A stretch of DNA of 52,351 bases from Alphaproteobacteria bacterium (GTDB lineage Bacteria; Pseudomonadota; Alphaproteobacteria; JANQMY01), in NCBI GenBank assembly GCA_028279895.1, contig JANQMY010000357.1, forward strand, positions 1-52,351. Direction: 5' to 3'. Of this stretch, positions 1 to 8,101 are shown piece after piece. The notes beneath the pieces are model-generated. The model made no database searches. It was given only the letters and a program-made list of their open reading frames with translations, and was not told the origin of the DNA. Position 1 is the first letter of the stretch, and each line of letters starts with the position of its first letter. A program made the translations under genes and the position numbers.

Positions 1-218
1 TCAAACAGGTCGAAGACCAAATCTGGCTCGTCAGTTTTATGCAATACGATCTAGGATATTTTGATGATCAGACCGGAAGGCTCGAACCATTGGCTAACCT
101 ATTCGGTCCGAAGGTGTTACCCATGTCTCCCGTATCAAATGTAAACCATGTGACAAGAATGGACCCCGCTAAAGATGGCGCGCCCGGAGGGGGAAACTTC
201 GAACCAGGTTTGGGATGA
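1..218 (+). pseudogene. C-terminal tail of an integrase-core (DDE) transposase, 5' part outside the window
   Basis: An open frame runs in from the left edge (codons start at base 3) and stops with TGA at 216-218. It includes the stretch IWLVSFMQYDLGYFDD followed by RLEPLANLFGPKVLPMSPV. I recognise this as the usual C-terminal end of a group of rve-domain transposases common in alphaproteobacteria, from memory and not by search. The catalytic part lies outside the window. After MSPV the frame continues into residues encoded by repeat A (about 176-226), so the natural stop may have been replaced by a later insertion. Whether the gene is intact upstream cannot be judged. Confidence 0.5.
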
Positions 219-226
219 ATTGGAGG
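175..226. repeat. Repeat A: degenerate tRNA-3'-end-like, possible attachment-site relic
   Basis: The segment begins TGGCGCGCC, followed after a short G-rich stretch by TTCGAACC and, further on, TTTGGGATGAATTGGA. The same order of blocks recurs at 1535-1584 (repeat B). It also resembles the complement of the tRNA-Arg 3' end at 23,631-23,660 (TGGCGCGCC, then TTCGAAC). The match is imperfect, with insertions between the blocks, so descent from an attachment site is an inference. Confidence 0.45.
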
Positions 227-240
227 TATGGCAGCGCTAT

Positions 241-293
241 ATGGATATTAATGGGTGACTTTATGGGTATTTTTAGGTATATTTATGGGTATG
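241..293. repeat. Degenerate 10-12 bp tandem repeat in front of the Fic gene
   Basis: Five consecutive units of 10 to 12 bases start at about 241, 251, 263, 275 and 285, most of them a variant of ATGGGTATTTTT. The array ends at the likely start codon of the Fic gene (291). It could be replication slippage, or an iterated binding site in the leader. No function can be read directly. Confidence 0.5.
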
Positions 294-1343
294 AGCATAA
301 ATGTAGACACCCTAGAAATAACGGCCGAGATATTGGCGCTGATCTCCGAAATAGATGAATTCAAAGGTGCTTGGAAGGCGCTTGGAACAATGGCACCTGA
401 ACGCTTATCTGCGTTGCGCCATATTGCTACCATTGAAAGTATAGGCTCTTCGACGCGAATTGAGGGCTCTAAATTATCGGACACTGAGGTCGAGCACCTA
501 CTCAACAATATCTCGGTACAGACTTTCGACTCCAGAGATGAACAAGAAGTTGCAGGTTATGCCGATGTAATGCGGCTGGTCTTTGAAAATGCCCATGAGA
601 TTCCAATATCGGTGAATCACTTCAAACAACTCCATCGCGATCTTCTAAAATACAGCAGCAAAGATGAACACCATCGAGGGGAATATAAAACCCTGCCCAA
701 TCATGTAAGTGCCTTTGACGCGGATGGAAAAGAGATCGGGATTGTTTTTGAAACCACATCTCCGTTTGACACACCGCGATTGATGAATGAGCTTATCATT
801 TGGGTCGTCGATACTCTGAGCGAGCAAAAGCTTCACCCGCTCCTGGTAATCTCCATCTTCATTGTCGTTTTCCTCGAAATCCATCCGTTTCAGGATGGCA
901 ATGGGCGGCTCTCACGTATTCTGACCACATTGCTTATGCTTAAAAGCGGGTACGCCTATGTCCCCTACAGTTCGATGGAAAGCGTCATTGAGCAAAATAA
1001 GGAAAACTACTACATCGCCCTTCGAAAAACCCAAGGCACGATCCGCTCAACTTCTCCTGATTGGCAGCCCTGGGTTTTGTTTTTTCTGCGCACGCTGCAA
1101 AAGCAGAAAAAGGCGCTGGAGATAAAGTTAGAGCGTGAGCGCATTGTTGTGAACAAACTTCCCGCGCTTTCCGTTCAAATCCTGGAGCTTGCCAAAGCAC
1201 ACGGCAAAATTACGAATGCCATCATCTTGGATGCAACGGGAGCAAACCGCAATACAATCAAAGTGCATCTACGCAGGTTAGTAGAAGGCAATCACCTAAC
1301 ACAACACGGCACCGGCAAGGGGACTTGGTACTCAAGGAAGTAG
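291..1343 (+). CDS. Fic-domain protein (predicted protein AMPylase) with C-terminal winged-helix-like region
   Basis: Predicted Fic-family enzyme that transfers AMP from ATP to a hydroxyl side chain of a target protein. The active-site motif HPFQDGNGR is complete, with the catalytic histidine at about residue 198. An N-terminal inhibitory motif of the form (S/T)xxxE(G/N) is visible as SSTRIEG at residues 53-59, which makes it a self-inhibited class II Fic protein by family knowledge. The last 60 or so residues (SVQILELAKAHGKITNAIIL) look like a winged-helix DNA-binding segment, usual for this 350-370 residue subgroup. ATG at 291 is preferred over the in-frame GTG at 255, because the extension is only a short hydrophobic stretch encoded by the tandem repeat. 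No strong Shine-Dalgarno sequence is seen for either. The gene sits alone between repeats A and B. The target is unknown. Confidence 0.9.
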   Translation: MSINVDTLEITAEILALISEIDEFKGAWKALGTMAPERLSALRHIATIESIGSSTRIEGSKLSDTEVEHLLNNISVQTFDSRDEQEVAGYADVMRLVFENAHEIPISVNHFKQLHRDLLKYSSKDEHHRGEYKTLPNHVSAFDADGKEIGIVFETTSPFDTPRLMNELIIWVVDTLSEQKLHPLLVISIFIVVFLEIHPFQDGNGRLSRILTTLLMLKSGYAYVPYSSMESVIEQNKENYYIALRKTQGTIRSTSPDWQPWVLFFLRTLQKQKKALEIKLERERIVVNKLPALSVQILELAKAHGKITNAIILDATGANRNTIKVHLRRLVEGNHLTQHGTGKGTWYSRK

Positions 1344-2076
1344 GTAAAATATCTGTATACGAAGGATATCCTGTAGCACCGCCAAAATGTGTGCTCTTTT
1401 AGATTTTTCCCTCACATATCCCACACAAGATTCGAACCAAAAAGTACGTCTTTAAAATCAATGACTTAGAGGACAGCAGGCTTCTTCAGAATAATGCGCC
1501 AGAAAATTTATTGTGGAAAATCAATGGCTTATAATTGGCGCGCCTGGATGACAAAACTTTGAACCGGTGTTGGGAGGAATTGGAAAACTGGGACCAACAG
1601 TTGTGCCCATTTGATTGACAATGTCAAAATTCGATCAGAGTAGGTGATCTATCTCCCCATTCCCAAATCGGCAAACACACCAGCGTCTATTCTCCCACGT
1701 CATCATGCCTCAAGTCTTGGCGCCCCAATCTTGCGATTTTCTTCACCTTAACAAAATTTCGGAATCCGACTATCTGGACCTAAGCCTCAAATATTCTTTC
1801 CACATGAAACCAAAAGAGAGCAACAATCCAAACTGACCTGTATCTGTTCCTGTCAGTGGTAATAGCGGCACCAGGTGAGGAACAGATTCTTGGATCACTG
1901 TCAGCGGAAATCCGCACGCCACGAGAAAAGAGATAAGAGGATCATTTCCATCCTCTAAAGTAACTAAGACAATTGTTTCATGCTGGATGGTTGGTTGCTA
2001 TTCGAACAAAAGCACATCTGTATCATTACGTCATCCGCATACCGACTTTTAGGATGTACCAAGTTCAGAATTGAAT
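1344..2076. other. Gene-poor 733 bp stretch between fic and the PycTM-like gene
   Basis: No convincing coding region is seen. Short opposed frames at 1964-2195 are out-of-frame or lack a start signal. The stretch holds repeat B (1535-1584), two related short segments (AAAATCAATGACTTA near 1456 and AAAATCAATGGCTTA near 1518), and another tRNA-T-loop-like word, GATTCGAACC, near 1430. The rest is A+T-rich and looks like decayed junction DNA. Confidence 0.5.
1535..1584. repeat. Repeat B: second copy of the tRNA-3'-end-like repeat
   Basis: This copy starts TTGGCGCGCC and continues with CTTTGAACC and GTTGGGAGGAATTGGA. Block by block it parallels repeat A at 175-226, in the same orientation and 1.36 kb away. 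Between them lie only the Fic gene and about 190 bases. The two copies are therefore direct repeats bracketing fic, which fits a small inserted cassette or successive insertions at one target. Sequence divergence implies age. Confidence 0.45.
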
Positions 2077-2568
2077 TTAAGCATAGAGAACACTCACAGA
2101 AAGCAAAATGTACCCCGACGCGGCCCCCAACATGCTCGCCCGAAGCCACACAAATTTTTTTGCGCAAATCCCACAGTGGTTGTGAAGGTGCCTGATCCGA
2201 TGTTCGCGATATTCGTCTTCTGTGACTGAAACGAGCTCTTCCAGATATCGGTCCTGAGTGAACTGAGAAACCGATCCAAATGCCACCAAACTCAATTTCG
2301 GCCCTTTAGTTCTAGGAAAAATAGCCATAAAGGATGCCCCCGCAGCTAGTGAGAAGACGATTAAAGCGCCAAGCGAGAGCATCCCGACAAACGTCTCTTT
2401 CTGATCGAAGAGCGCGTTGGAAATGGAACCGTTTGAAAGGATGAAGCCCAATCCAGCAGCCGCTGCTGCCAGAACCACTCCGGATTTTGTGTCCGCAAGG
2501 CTAATAGTCTCCCTTACTGTCCCCTCAAGAAAATCAGCAAATGCAACCTGGTCTTCGTTTCTCACCAC
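2077..2568 (-). CDS. PycTM-like (DUF5706/Pycsar-effector-type) membrane protein
   Basis: A 163-residue protein with a layout that matches the transmembrane effector family of Pycsar anti-phage systems. An amphipathic N-terminus with the ADTKSG signature (residues about 25-30; ADxKA is the family form) leads into a first membrane helix (VVLAAAAAGLGFIL). A second hydrophobic helix follows (LGALIVFSLAAGASFMAIF). Next come the motif LVAFGSVSQFTQDRYLEELV, a segment with TEDEYREH and repeated histidines, and a final hydrophobic helix. In characterised systems a cyclic pyrimidine nucleotide makes this protein damage the inner membrane. The start is GTG behind an AAGGGGG that sits very close to it, so the true start is uncertain by a few codons. 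It is transcribed away from the large cyclase-like gene, 94 bp apart. Family assignment rests on remembered patterns, not a search. Confidence 0.7.
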   Translation of the reverse strand: MVRNEDQVAFADFLEGTVRETISLADTKSGVVLAAAAAGLGFILSNGSISNALFDQKETFVGMLSLGALIVFSLAAGASFMAIFPRTKGPKLSLVAFGSVSQFTQDRYLEELVSVTEDEYREHRIRHLHNHCGICAKKFVWLRASMLGAASGYILLSVSVLYA

Positions 2569-2662
2569 GCCCCCTTAGGTCCAAACCCTATTCGAAACTA
2601 CTTTTTTAAGTTAATCTAGCCCATATATACAACTTTAAGATTCACCACAAAACTGAAATGCA
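2569..2662. promoter_or_regulatory. Divergent intergenic region shared by the PycTM-like and cyclase-like genes
   Basis: These 94 bases separate the two divergently read genes and must contain both start signals. The middle is very A+T-rich (ACTTTTTTAAGTTAAT and CATATATACAACTTT), which fits overlapping promoters, but no single pair of -35/-10 hexamers stands out. A joint regulator could act on both genes from here. Confidence 0.4.
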
Positions 2663-5600
2663 ATGCCCGGATTTACCGATCAGGTCCTAAATCACTTTCC
2701 AGCAAAGACCCGACAAGAGCTTTTGGAATTCAACAAACACGTGGCAAGCCTGGATGCGGATTATCTAATCTTCATGGCCAGAAAAGCCCTTAGGATTCAT
2801 GACCTGCTTGTTTTTGCCAGAGGGGAAGAACCACCGATACCAGTATATAGTGATCAGGTGCTCGAACAGTCTTTGGACAGATTTGAGGGCAAAACGGTTG
2901 CCCTCATAGATGACACTTTATTTTTGGGCACCACGCTGGGAAAAGCCAAATTTAATCTCGAGAATGTCGGCGCAACAAAAGTGTCGACCCACATCTTTGG
3001 CTTGAACACAAAGTATTGGGTGAAAGACCTTGTAGATCCGGACTACGTTCGAATTGAGATGTCGCAACAGGAAATGCTGACATTTTGCGCTCAAGAGGTT
3101 AGAGCTCTCGCTCAAAACGGATTCCCCTATCTTACAGATTTTCCAATTTTCCGACCAATAAAATTCCCGCCTGAGAAAATTGAACTACTGGAGGGAATCA
3201 AAGATTGGCGCATCATTGAGGTCACAAATCAATGGCTTCATGGTCAAGATGCACGAGTGTTCACTTTTCTACCAACATCTGAGTTCATGCGTGATTTTGC
3301 AGTGTCTCTAAACTGCAAAGCTGAAAACCTTATAGATATCCTGAAAGTACGGTTATTTACTCAAACACGAAATTCACCTTACTGGTCGCGTATCGTCCCC
3401 ATAGCGACTATTCGCCCGATGGCTGACTTTGATGCACCACGACTTTTGAAGCACCTTTCTAAGAATATTTTCGTCACAGGCCAAGACGATCATCTAACCG
3501 TCATTCTCCATCACATAAACACCCCAAAGGCTCAGGCGCACTTATGCCAATACATTTTAAGCGCCTTACTCGGGCGACATTTTGCAAAAGAGTTTGCCAC
3601 AGTATTTTCAACGCAGGGCCAGCCAAGTTTTAACCTAAACGAGGCAATAAGACACTTTGGTTCCTGGTTAAAGCCCACATTGAACGCGATCCATCAATCT
3701 TCTACATCAATCGACGACTCGCATAATGATGCATACACGAAACCCCTTTCCCAACAGTCGCCATTCAAACTAAAAGCAGCGGAACAGGTGAAGTCTAAAG
3801 TTCTGGAATTAGCCCATTCGATTCCAAATAAGCCAATTTCTCAGGATGAGCGCAATTCAGCATGGGATGCAGACGAAGCAAAAAAAATGTGGGAACTAAG
3901 TGACTCGTTTCTCCACATGTACAAAGAAGTTGAACTCCCATATCGTATTGAAGTTCAAAAGGCTGGACGCAGAATATTCGAGGATAAAGAAAGCTACTCG
4001 GCTGGAGCGGATCGGCTAGGAATCGGTTATCCCTGGTCGTGGCTGTCTGAAAAGCTAATACCACAGAATCTTTCCAGGTCGGAGGGCCGTCTGAATGTAG
4101 CAAGCTTATATATGGACTGCTTGATTGACCAAGGTGTTGCAGTGCCGATTCTGTGCTATCGCGATGGCTTATTGTTTAGAGGATATCGACACGGCGAAGA
4201 TGTCACAATAACCGAACGCGAAAATTCTTTGATATATGGGATGATCGACCGGTTTTTGCGCCAAGCAAAACGTGATTACATACCCAGGCTGGCTTTAGAA
4301 AAACTGTTGTCCGTATTTATACGGGGTGGTTGGAATTTGAAGATTCTTTACGCCAACAATGAAACACGTCATGACGGTGATACTGTTCGTGTCGGATACT
4401 ACATACACGGCGTGAGGCCATTCTTTTCAGAATCTGATGCGCACTTTGCCAACCGAGATGACGCGCTCCTCAGCACAAGACTGATGGAAATCGGTGTGTT
4501 GAAAAGCGAAAGTGCGAACTCGCAAATTACATTGGGAGAAATGCGAGAGGCACCTGAGATAGATGAAACCGCAGCTCTACTTACACACCATCTTGGTTGG
4601 TTAATTGGAACTCTCTACTCAGCCAAGGATCAAAATGGAAAGCGAATTCTCGACGATGATGCCTTCAGCATGTTTGCGTCTTGTACCACTGTATTTGATG
4701 TCTGTGGTGCTTTGCTAGCGGAAATCAAGATCATCGACAATCAGCTTCGAACCAACTTGCGCAGAGTTGTAAACCAAGTGCGGCTTAACAATGACGAAAG
4801 CCTGATCAATGGCATCGATCAAATCAGAAAAAGCACCGCAAGGACCGCATTAAACTCCGGACTACGCAAACTAAAGTCTCATCACACCAGTGAACCAGGA
4901 AAAATCTTTAAGCAGTGCAAGGAATACCTCCAAAACATGGAGAATGGAGAGTTCCTCGTGGAAAGCTGGGAAAGGTGGTGGTCTTCGATTAGCGACCCCA
5001 AAAATATTGGAAAGGCAGACCAGTTCGAAGATGTCATAGAAGAGCTTACTTCTGACCTTTTCGATCTTTCCCTGACTTTTGCGGAGATTGAATTTGATTT
5101 GGAGGCTTCCCTCCTCCGAAATAATCCAAAGACCAAAAGAAAATTGTTTGCATCATTAGAGTTTGTAGAACGGATTGGCACCTATGTAAGACCACATACC
5201 AAAGACCAAGAACTAAAACTAGATCAACTTAGAGGGCTTGCAAGCGGTGAGATAGCATGGCCTGAACCCCTGCGCAGAGCTCAGTCGGCACTGAAATTTT
5301 TTCATGATGATATACGCCCCCATTTAGTTAATCGATACGAAGCGATCGACAAGATGATGGAAGAGTATGGTCAGAATAGACAGCGCACATCATATAATAT
5401 CGTGGCTTGGTATGACATTATAGATTCGACAGGAAAAAAAGCTGGTCTACGGGGTGAAGAATACAAAGAGTACGAGTGGCGCGTGGATTCGTTTAAACGC
5501 ACAATTAACAATTTTGCACACAAGCAACTTCTACAAGCCAGAGATAGCGGCGATGGTCAAGTAAAGATTCCGGTCACAGACGACTCACGAGATGACGAAA

Positions 5601-6043
5601 AACACATCTTTTATGCAGGGAAGCATCAAGATAAACGACTGCGGAAAATTCTCACTCAGCTACTGGCGACCGCAAAAAAAAGCGGTATAGCCATCCGGTT
5701 AGCAGCAATGAGAACCAGTAATTTTAGCCCGAGGCCTCATAGTTTGCGGAGCAATGACACTGTTATTAGCAACGAGTTCTGGCACCATTTCAAAGAAGTA
5801 AAAAGGGAGTTGCGGGCACTTGAAAACGATGCGAGTTACAATAGCCGAGGAAACCCTCAATTGTTCAGCCATGTGTGGATTGTGGGGCGTGAACTAGCTG
5901 ACAATCTAAAGCTCGACCGCCACCTAAAACCAGAAGAAAGCAAAAGAGCACTCTTTGAATTCACTACACAAACTGGCGAAAGCCAATTCGATCATCAAGT
6001 GGTTGGGCATATTCAGCAAACGGGCCGACGACAAGCCCTATAA
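2663..6043 (+). CDS. Large protein with N-terminal phosphoribosyltransferase-like domain and C-terminal nucleotide-cyclase-like domain
   Basis: A 1126-residue protein without a familiar overall architecture. Residues about 77-95 (KTVALIDDTLFLGTTLGKA) show the hydrophobic-DD-x-x-x-GTT pattern of a PRPP-binding loop in type I phosphoribosyltransferase folds. The middle (about 200-880) is mostly helical with no motif I recognise. From about 912 the chain resembles a class III nucleotidyl cyclase. AWYDIIDSTGKKAG puts a first metal-binding Asp at D918, and SGDGQ puts a second at D964. The 46-residue spacing is close to that of known cyclases. The following beta strands and helices fit the fold. 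Family knowledge links such domains to Pycsar cCMP/cUMP synthases when a PycTM-like gene is next door, as here. The ATG at 2663 has no visible Shine-Dalgarno sequence. Coding DNA is clearly A+T-richer than the chromosome to the right. The product nucleotide and the role of the PRTase-like part are unknown. Confidence 0.65.
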   Translation: MPGFTDQVLNHFPAKTRQELLEFNKHVASLDADYLIFMARKALRIHDLLVFARGEEPPIPVYSDQVLEQSLDRFEGKTVALIDDTLFLGTTLGKAKFNLENVGATKVSTHIFGLNTKYWVKDLVDPDYVRIEMSQQEMLTFCAQEVRALAQNGFPYLTDFPIFRPIKFPPEKIELLEGIKDWRIIEVTNQWLHGQDARVFTFLPTSEFMRDFAVSLNCKAENLIDILKVRLFTQTRNSPYWSRIVPIATIRPMADFDAPRLLKHLSKNIFVTGQDDHLTVILHHINTPKAQAHLCQYILSALLGRHFAKEFATVFSTQGQPSFNLNEAIRHFGSWLKPTLNAIHQSSTSIDDSHNDAYTKPLSQQSPFKLKAAEQVKSKVLELAHSIPNKPISQDERNSAWDADEAKKMWELSDSFLHMYKEVELPYRIEVQKAGRRIFEDKESYSAGADRLGIGYPWSWLSEKLIPQNLSRSEGRLNVASLYMDCLIDQGVAVPILCYRDGLLFRGYRHGEDVTITERENSLIYGMIDRFLRQAKRDYIPRLALEKLLSVFIRGGWNLKILYANNETRHDGDTVRVGYYIHGVRPFFSESDAHFANRDDALLSTRLMEIGVLKSESANSQITLGEMREAPEIDETAALLTHHLGWLIGTLYSAKDQNGKRILDDDAFSMFASCTTVFDVCGALLAEIKIIDNQLRTNLRRVVNQVRLNNDESLINGIDQIRKSTARTALNSGLRKLKSHHTSEPGKIFKQCKEYLQNMENGEFLVESWERWWSSISDPKNIGKADQFEDVIEELTSDLFDLSLTFAEIEFDLEASLLRNNPKTKRKLFASLEFVERIGTYVRPHTKDQELKLDQLRGLASGEIAWPEPLRRAQSALKFFHDDIRPHLVNRYEAIDKMMEEYGQNRQRTSYNIVAWYDIIDSTGKKAGLRGEEYKEYEWRVDSFKRTINNFAHKQLLQARDSGDGQVKIPVTDDSRDDEKHIFYAGKHQDKRLRKILTQLLATAKKSGIAIRLAAMRTSNFSPRPHSLRSNDTVISNEFWHHFKEVKRELRALENDASYNSRGNPQLFSHVWIVGRELADNLKLDRHLKPEESKRALFEFTTQTGESQFDHQVVGHIQQTGRRQAL

Positions 6044-6160
6044 ACCTAAAGCAGTACGTCGCTCACCAAAAGGAAAGACGGCAGAGCTACAGGGGACTAC
6101 GGCCTGCTATCATTCAGGCGGAAAGCGCGGGCCCAGAAATGCGGTCTAGTAATGTGAGAC

Positions 6161-6202
6161 AAAAACAAACCCCGCCACGCTTGTTATCGCCTTGGCAGGG
6201 TT
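6161..6202 (-). terminator. Rho-independent terminator of the toxin operon
   Basis: Read on the minus strand, AACCCTGCCA and TGGCGGGGTT form a 10 bp stem (one G-U pair) around a 15-base loop, followed by TGTTTTTG. The stem pairs fully only in the minus-strand RNA, since the plus strand has a C/A mismatch. It therefore belongs to the operon ending with the MazF-like gene, 83 bases upstream on that strand. Confidence 0.7.
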
Positions 6203-6284
6203 GGCCCCATATTCAGGGGTCTTGCAAGCCCGATGCTATCGCAGTGCGGGTACTTTTCTAGTATGGCGCTTTCACCTCAAAAAA

Positions 6285-6677
6285 TCAAGAAATCCCAAGG
6301 TAAATGCTCAGCCCGCTGCGCACATCTTTCAAAAACCCGGGCGAAGCTTTGTAGACTTTGTACAGACGCTTCCCATCTTTGGAACCGCTACGGACCCGGT
6401 CACAGCGCGCCAAACCTACGGTCTGAATCATATCGCATTTTGCCCACATAGAGTCTCTTGCAAGCGGATAATCATGTATCGGTACTTCAACATGATAGGC
6501 CTCCATTTGGATGGGTTTTGCAGAACTCAAAGGAACGACCGTGACAAGTTCCGAACGTCGGCGCCGAGGGGAAACAATGAGAACGGGTCTAGATTTCACC
6601 ATCTCCGGCGGCTGGAAGCCGGTTGCAAAATCGCAGATACAAATTGTGCCGGGACCTGGGTGAAACGATAATGCCAA
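6285..6677 (-). CDS. Type II toxin of the PemK/MazF family
   Basis: A 130-residue protein with the start of a PemK/MazF fold: PGTICICDF, then PPEMVKSRPVLIVSPRR, the strand VTVVPLSS, and a C-terminal segment where these RNases keep their dimer and RNA contacts. MazF-family toxins cleave mRNA at short single-stranded sequences and arrest growth. The start codon is TTG (6677-6675), preceded by GGGGAG with a six-base gap. That ribosome site overlaps the end of the preceding gene, three bases away, so translation is likely coupled. No classical MazE/AbrB-type antitoxin lies next to it. The upstream 186-residue protein is the only candidate partner. Confidence 0.8.
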   Translation of the reverse strand: MALSFHPGPGTICICDFATGFQPPEMVKSRPVLIVSPRRRRSELVTVVPLSSAKPIQMEAYHVEVPIHDYPLARDSMWAKCDMIQTVGLARCDRVRSGSKDGKRLYKVYKASPGFLKDVRSGLSIYLGIS

Positions 6678-6680
6678 TAT

Positions 6681-7241
6681 TCACTCCCCAGCATTGCCAT
6701 TATTAAGTTTGTTCTCTGCTATCTCACTAACATCAGAACCTGCATTTAAAACCTCTTCGTCAGTGGTCATATAGTTGAGCGTGTCCACATAACGCGCGAC
6801 AATCTCATAAGCCCGCCGAAAATCCTCAAACCCGTTTTGCCTTATGTACTGCGCCTTCTCATGCGTCATGCTGACGAATGGCTTGCGAACAAAACCGTTT
6901 TGGCAAACCCATTTCCATACAAGGTCTCGGTCTATTTTTGTTTTCCTATCTTTTTTGAGGAACCAGCTATAGATGATCGCCGCTTGCCAGTATTCATATT
7001 CAATATGGAACTGCTCACTCCAAGCAGGCTCATGCGCATTGAACCAGCCGCATTCGACGTGCTGAACGTAGTAAAAGGCATAAAGTGAAAACTCGCAGGG
7101 CGCGTCAAAACGCAAGTCATTCACACGGACCAGGCTGTTCGTTGCTTCATCAAAAAACGCAAGCTCCCGTTCTTTGGATACAGATCCATCCATGCCCTCT
7201 AACATCGAGGGCACTAGTTTGTTACTATCTAATGCTGTCAT
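6681..7241 (-). CDS. Unrecognised protein coupled to the MazF-like toxin
   Basis: A 186-residue soluble protein, rich in aromatic and acidic residues (FSLYAFYYVQHVECGWFNAH, EYEYWQAAIIYSWFLKKD). I do not recognise a family and see no membrane helix or DNA-binding motif. It overlaps the upstream membrane-protein gene by ATGA (7238-7241) and ends three bases before the MazF-like toxin gene, whose ribosome-binding site lies inside its 3' end. Tight coupling to a toxin suggests it may neutralise or direct the toxin, but this is inference from position only. The acidic C-terminus (TTDEEVLNAGSDVSEIAENK) would suit an intrinsically disordered binding tail. Confidence 0.6.
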   Translation of the reverse strand: MTALDSNKLVPSMLEGMDGSVSKERELAFFDEATNSLVRVNDLRFDAPCEFSLYAFYYVQHVECGWFNAHEPAWSEQFHIEYEYWQAAIIYSWFLKKDRKTKIDRDLVWKWVCQNGFVRKPFVSMTHEKAQYIRQNGFEDFRRAYEIVARYVDTLNYMTTDEEVLNAGSDVSEIAENKLNNGNAGE

Positions 7242-8101
7242 CTTGTTAAGTTTCGTTTTTGATATTTGGTTTTCTTGCGTCGTCGCATGTAGGGGTATTT
7301 CGGCTCAGGTTGCTTTTGGCGAATGATCGCCCACTTTCTGCGCTGCTCTAAACGCTTGCGTTCTGTCGCGCTCATAAAGAACTGAGATGACCCAAGAACA
7401 TAGAGTCCAGTCGCCTTGATAAGCTCCAGCGCAATAACAAAGCGGCGCATATATTCTTCGGGAATAACTGTACGGGCTGTATCATTTGCGCCAACGGATA
7501 GCTCAATACGTTGCTGGCGAAGCGCATCTATTTGCGTCTTTAGTTCATCATAACGCTGACGATCTCCAATCTCGAGATCGCGATTACGCATGTTGATGGG
7601 ATTATCATCGGGATCTAGGTTCCCATAGGCTGTATCGAGCGTTTCAGCGTCTCTTGGCACCTGCCCATCATACCGCGCCAGGATACTCTCAACCTCTCTT
7701 TGCAAATCACTGATTTGCGCATTGATTTCGGATAAGGTTGCCGCGCTCGTCTCAATCGTGTTCACAAGCGTATCAACCTGGAAATGCAAGAAATTCTCTG
7801 TTGCGTAGATATTGATGACAACGGCGACCCCGGCCACAGTGAGCGCTAATAGTCCCTTCCCATAGGATCGCCGCTGTATCATGAAGCCCGCATAGGGCAG
7901 GGAGAAGAGCGCAATCAGTTCCATACCGCCAGAAAGGGTGGCGTTTGCCACGGCCTGCTGCGCTGTTGCGGCGAGAGAAACCCAACCGCTGACATTCATA
8001 AAGGCGGATGAAAGTGTAATTGCCGCAATACCGGCAAAGAGTCCCCATCGCACCCAGTTGAATTCTTGTTTTAGTTTTTTGTTCCTTTTCTTCTTCGTCA
8101 T
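7238..8101 (-). CDS. Membrane protein with periplasmic or cytoplasmic coiled coil, first gene of the toxin operon
   Basis: With start at ATG 8101 the product has 287 residues and a very basic N-terminus (MTKKKRNKKLKQEF). Three hydrophobic segments follow at about 18-35, 55-75 and 80-97 (GKGLLALTVAGVAVVINIY). Then comes a long charged helical region (about 110-200, TLSEINAQISDLQREVESIL) that looks like a coiled coil, and a short hydrophobic segment near 240 (VIALELIKATGLYVLG). The C-terminal 40 residues are again highly basic. The frame stays open to 8209, but the extra residues are low-complexity Lys/Gln, so the internal ATG is preferred. It overlaps the next gene by four bases. No family is recognised. 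A role in the element's transfer or maintenance is only a guess. Confidence 0.65.
   Translation of the reverse strand: MTKKKRNKKLKQEFNWVRWGLFAGIAAITLSSAFMNVSGWVSLAATAQQAVANATLSGGMELIALFSLPYAGFMIQRRSYGKGLLALTVAGVAVVINIYATENFLHFQVDTLVNTIETSAATLSEINAQISDLQREVESILARYDGQVPRDAETLDTAYGNLDPDDNPINMRNRDLEIGDRQRYDELKTQIDALRQQRIELSVGANDTARTVIPEEYMRRFVIALELIKATGLYVLGSSQFFMSATERKRLEQRRKWAIIRQKQPEPKYPYMRRRKKTKYQKRNLTR

Noticed and set aside
1964..2195. Two opposed small frames near the end of the PycTM-like gene.
   Set aside because: No start signals, and they overlap the recognised gene.
6044..6160. A 64-residue frame overlapping the end of the cyclase-like gene.
   Set aside because: Starts inside the gene in another frame and has no features.
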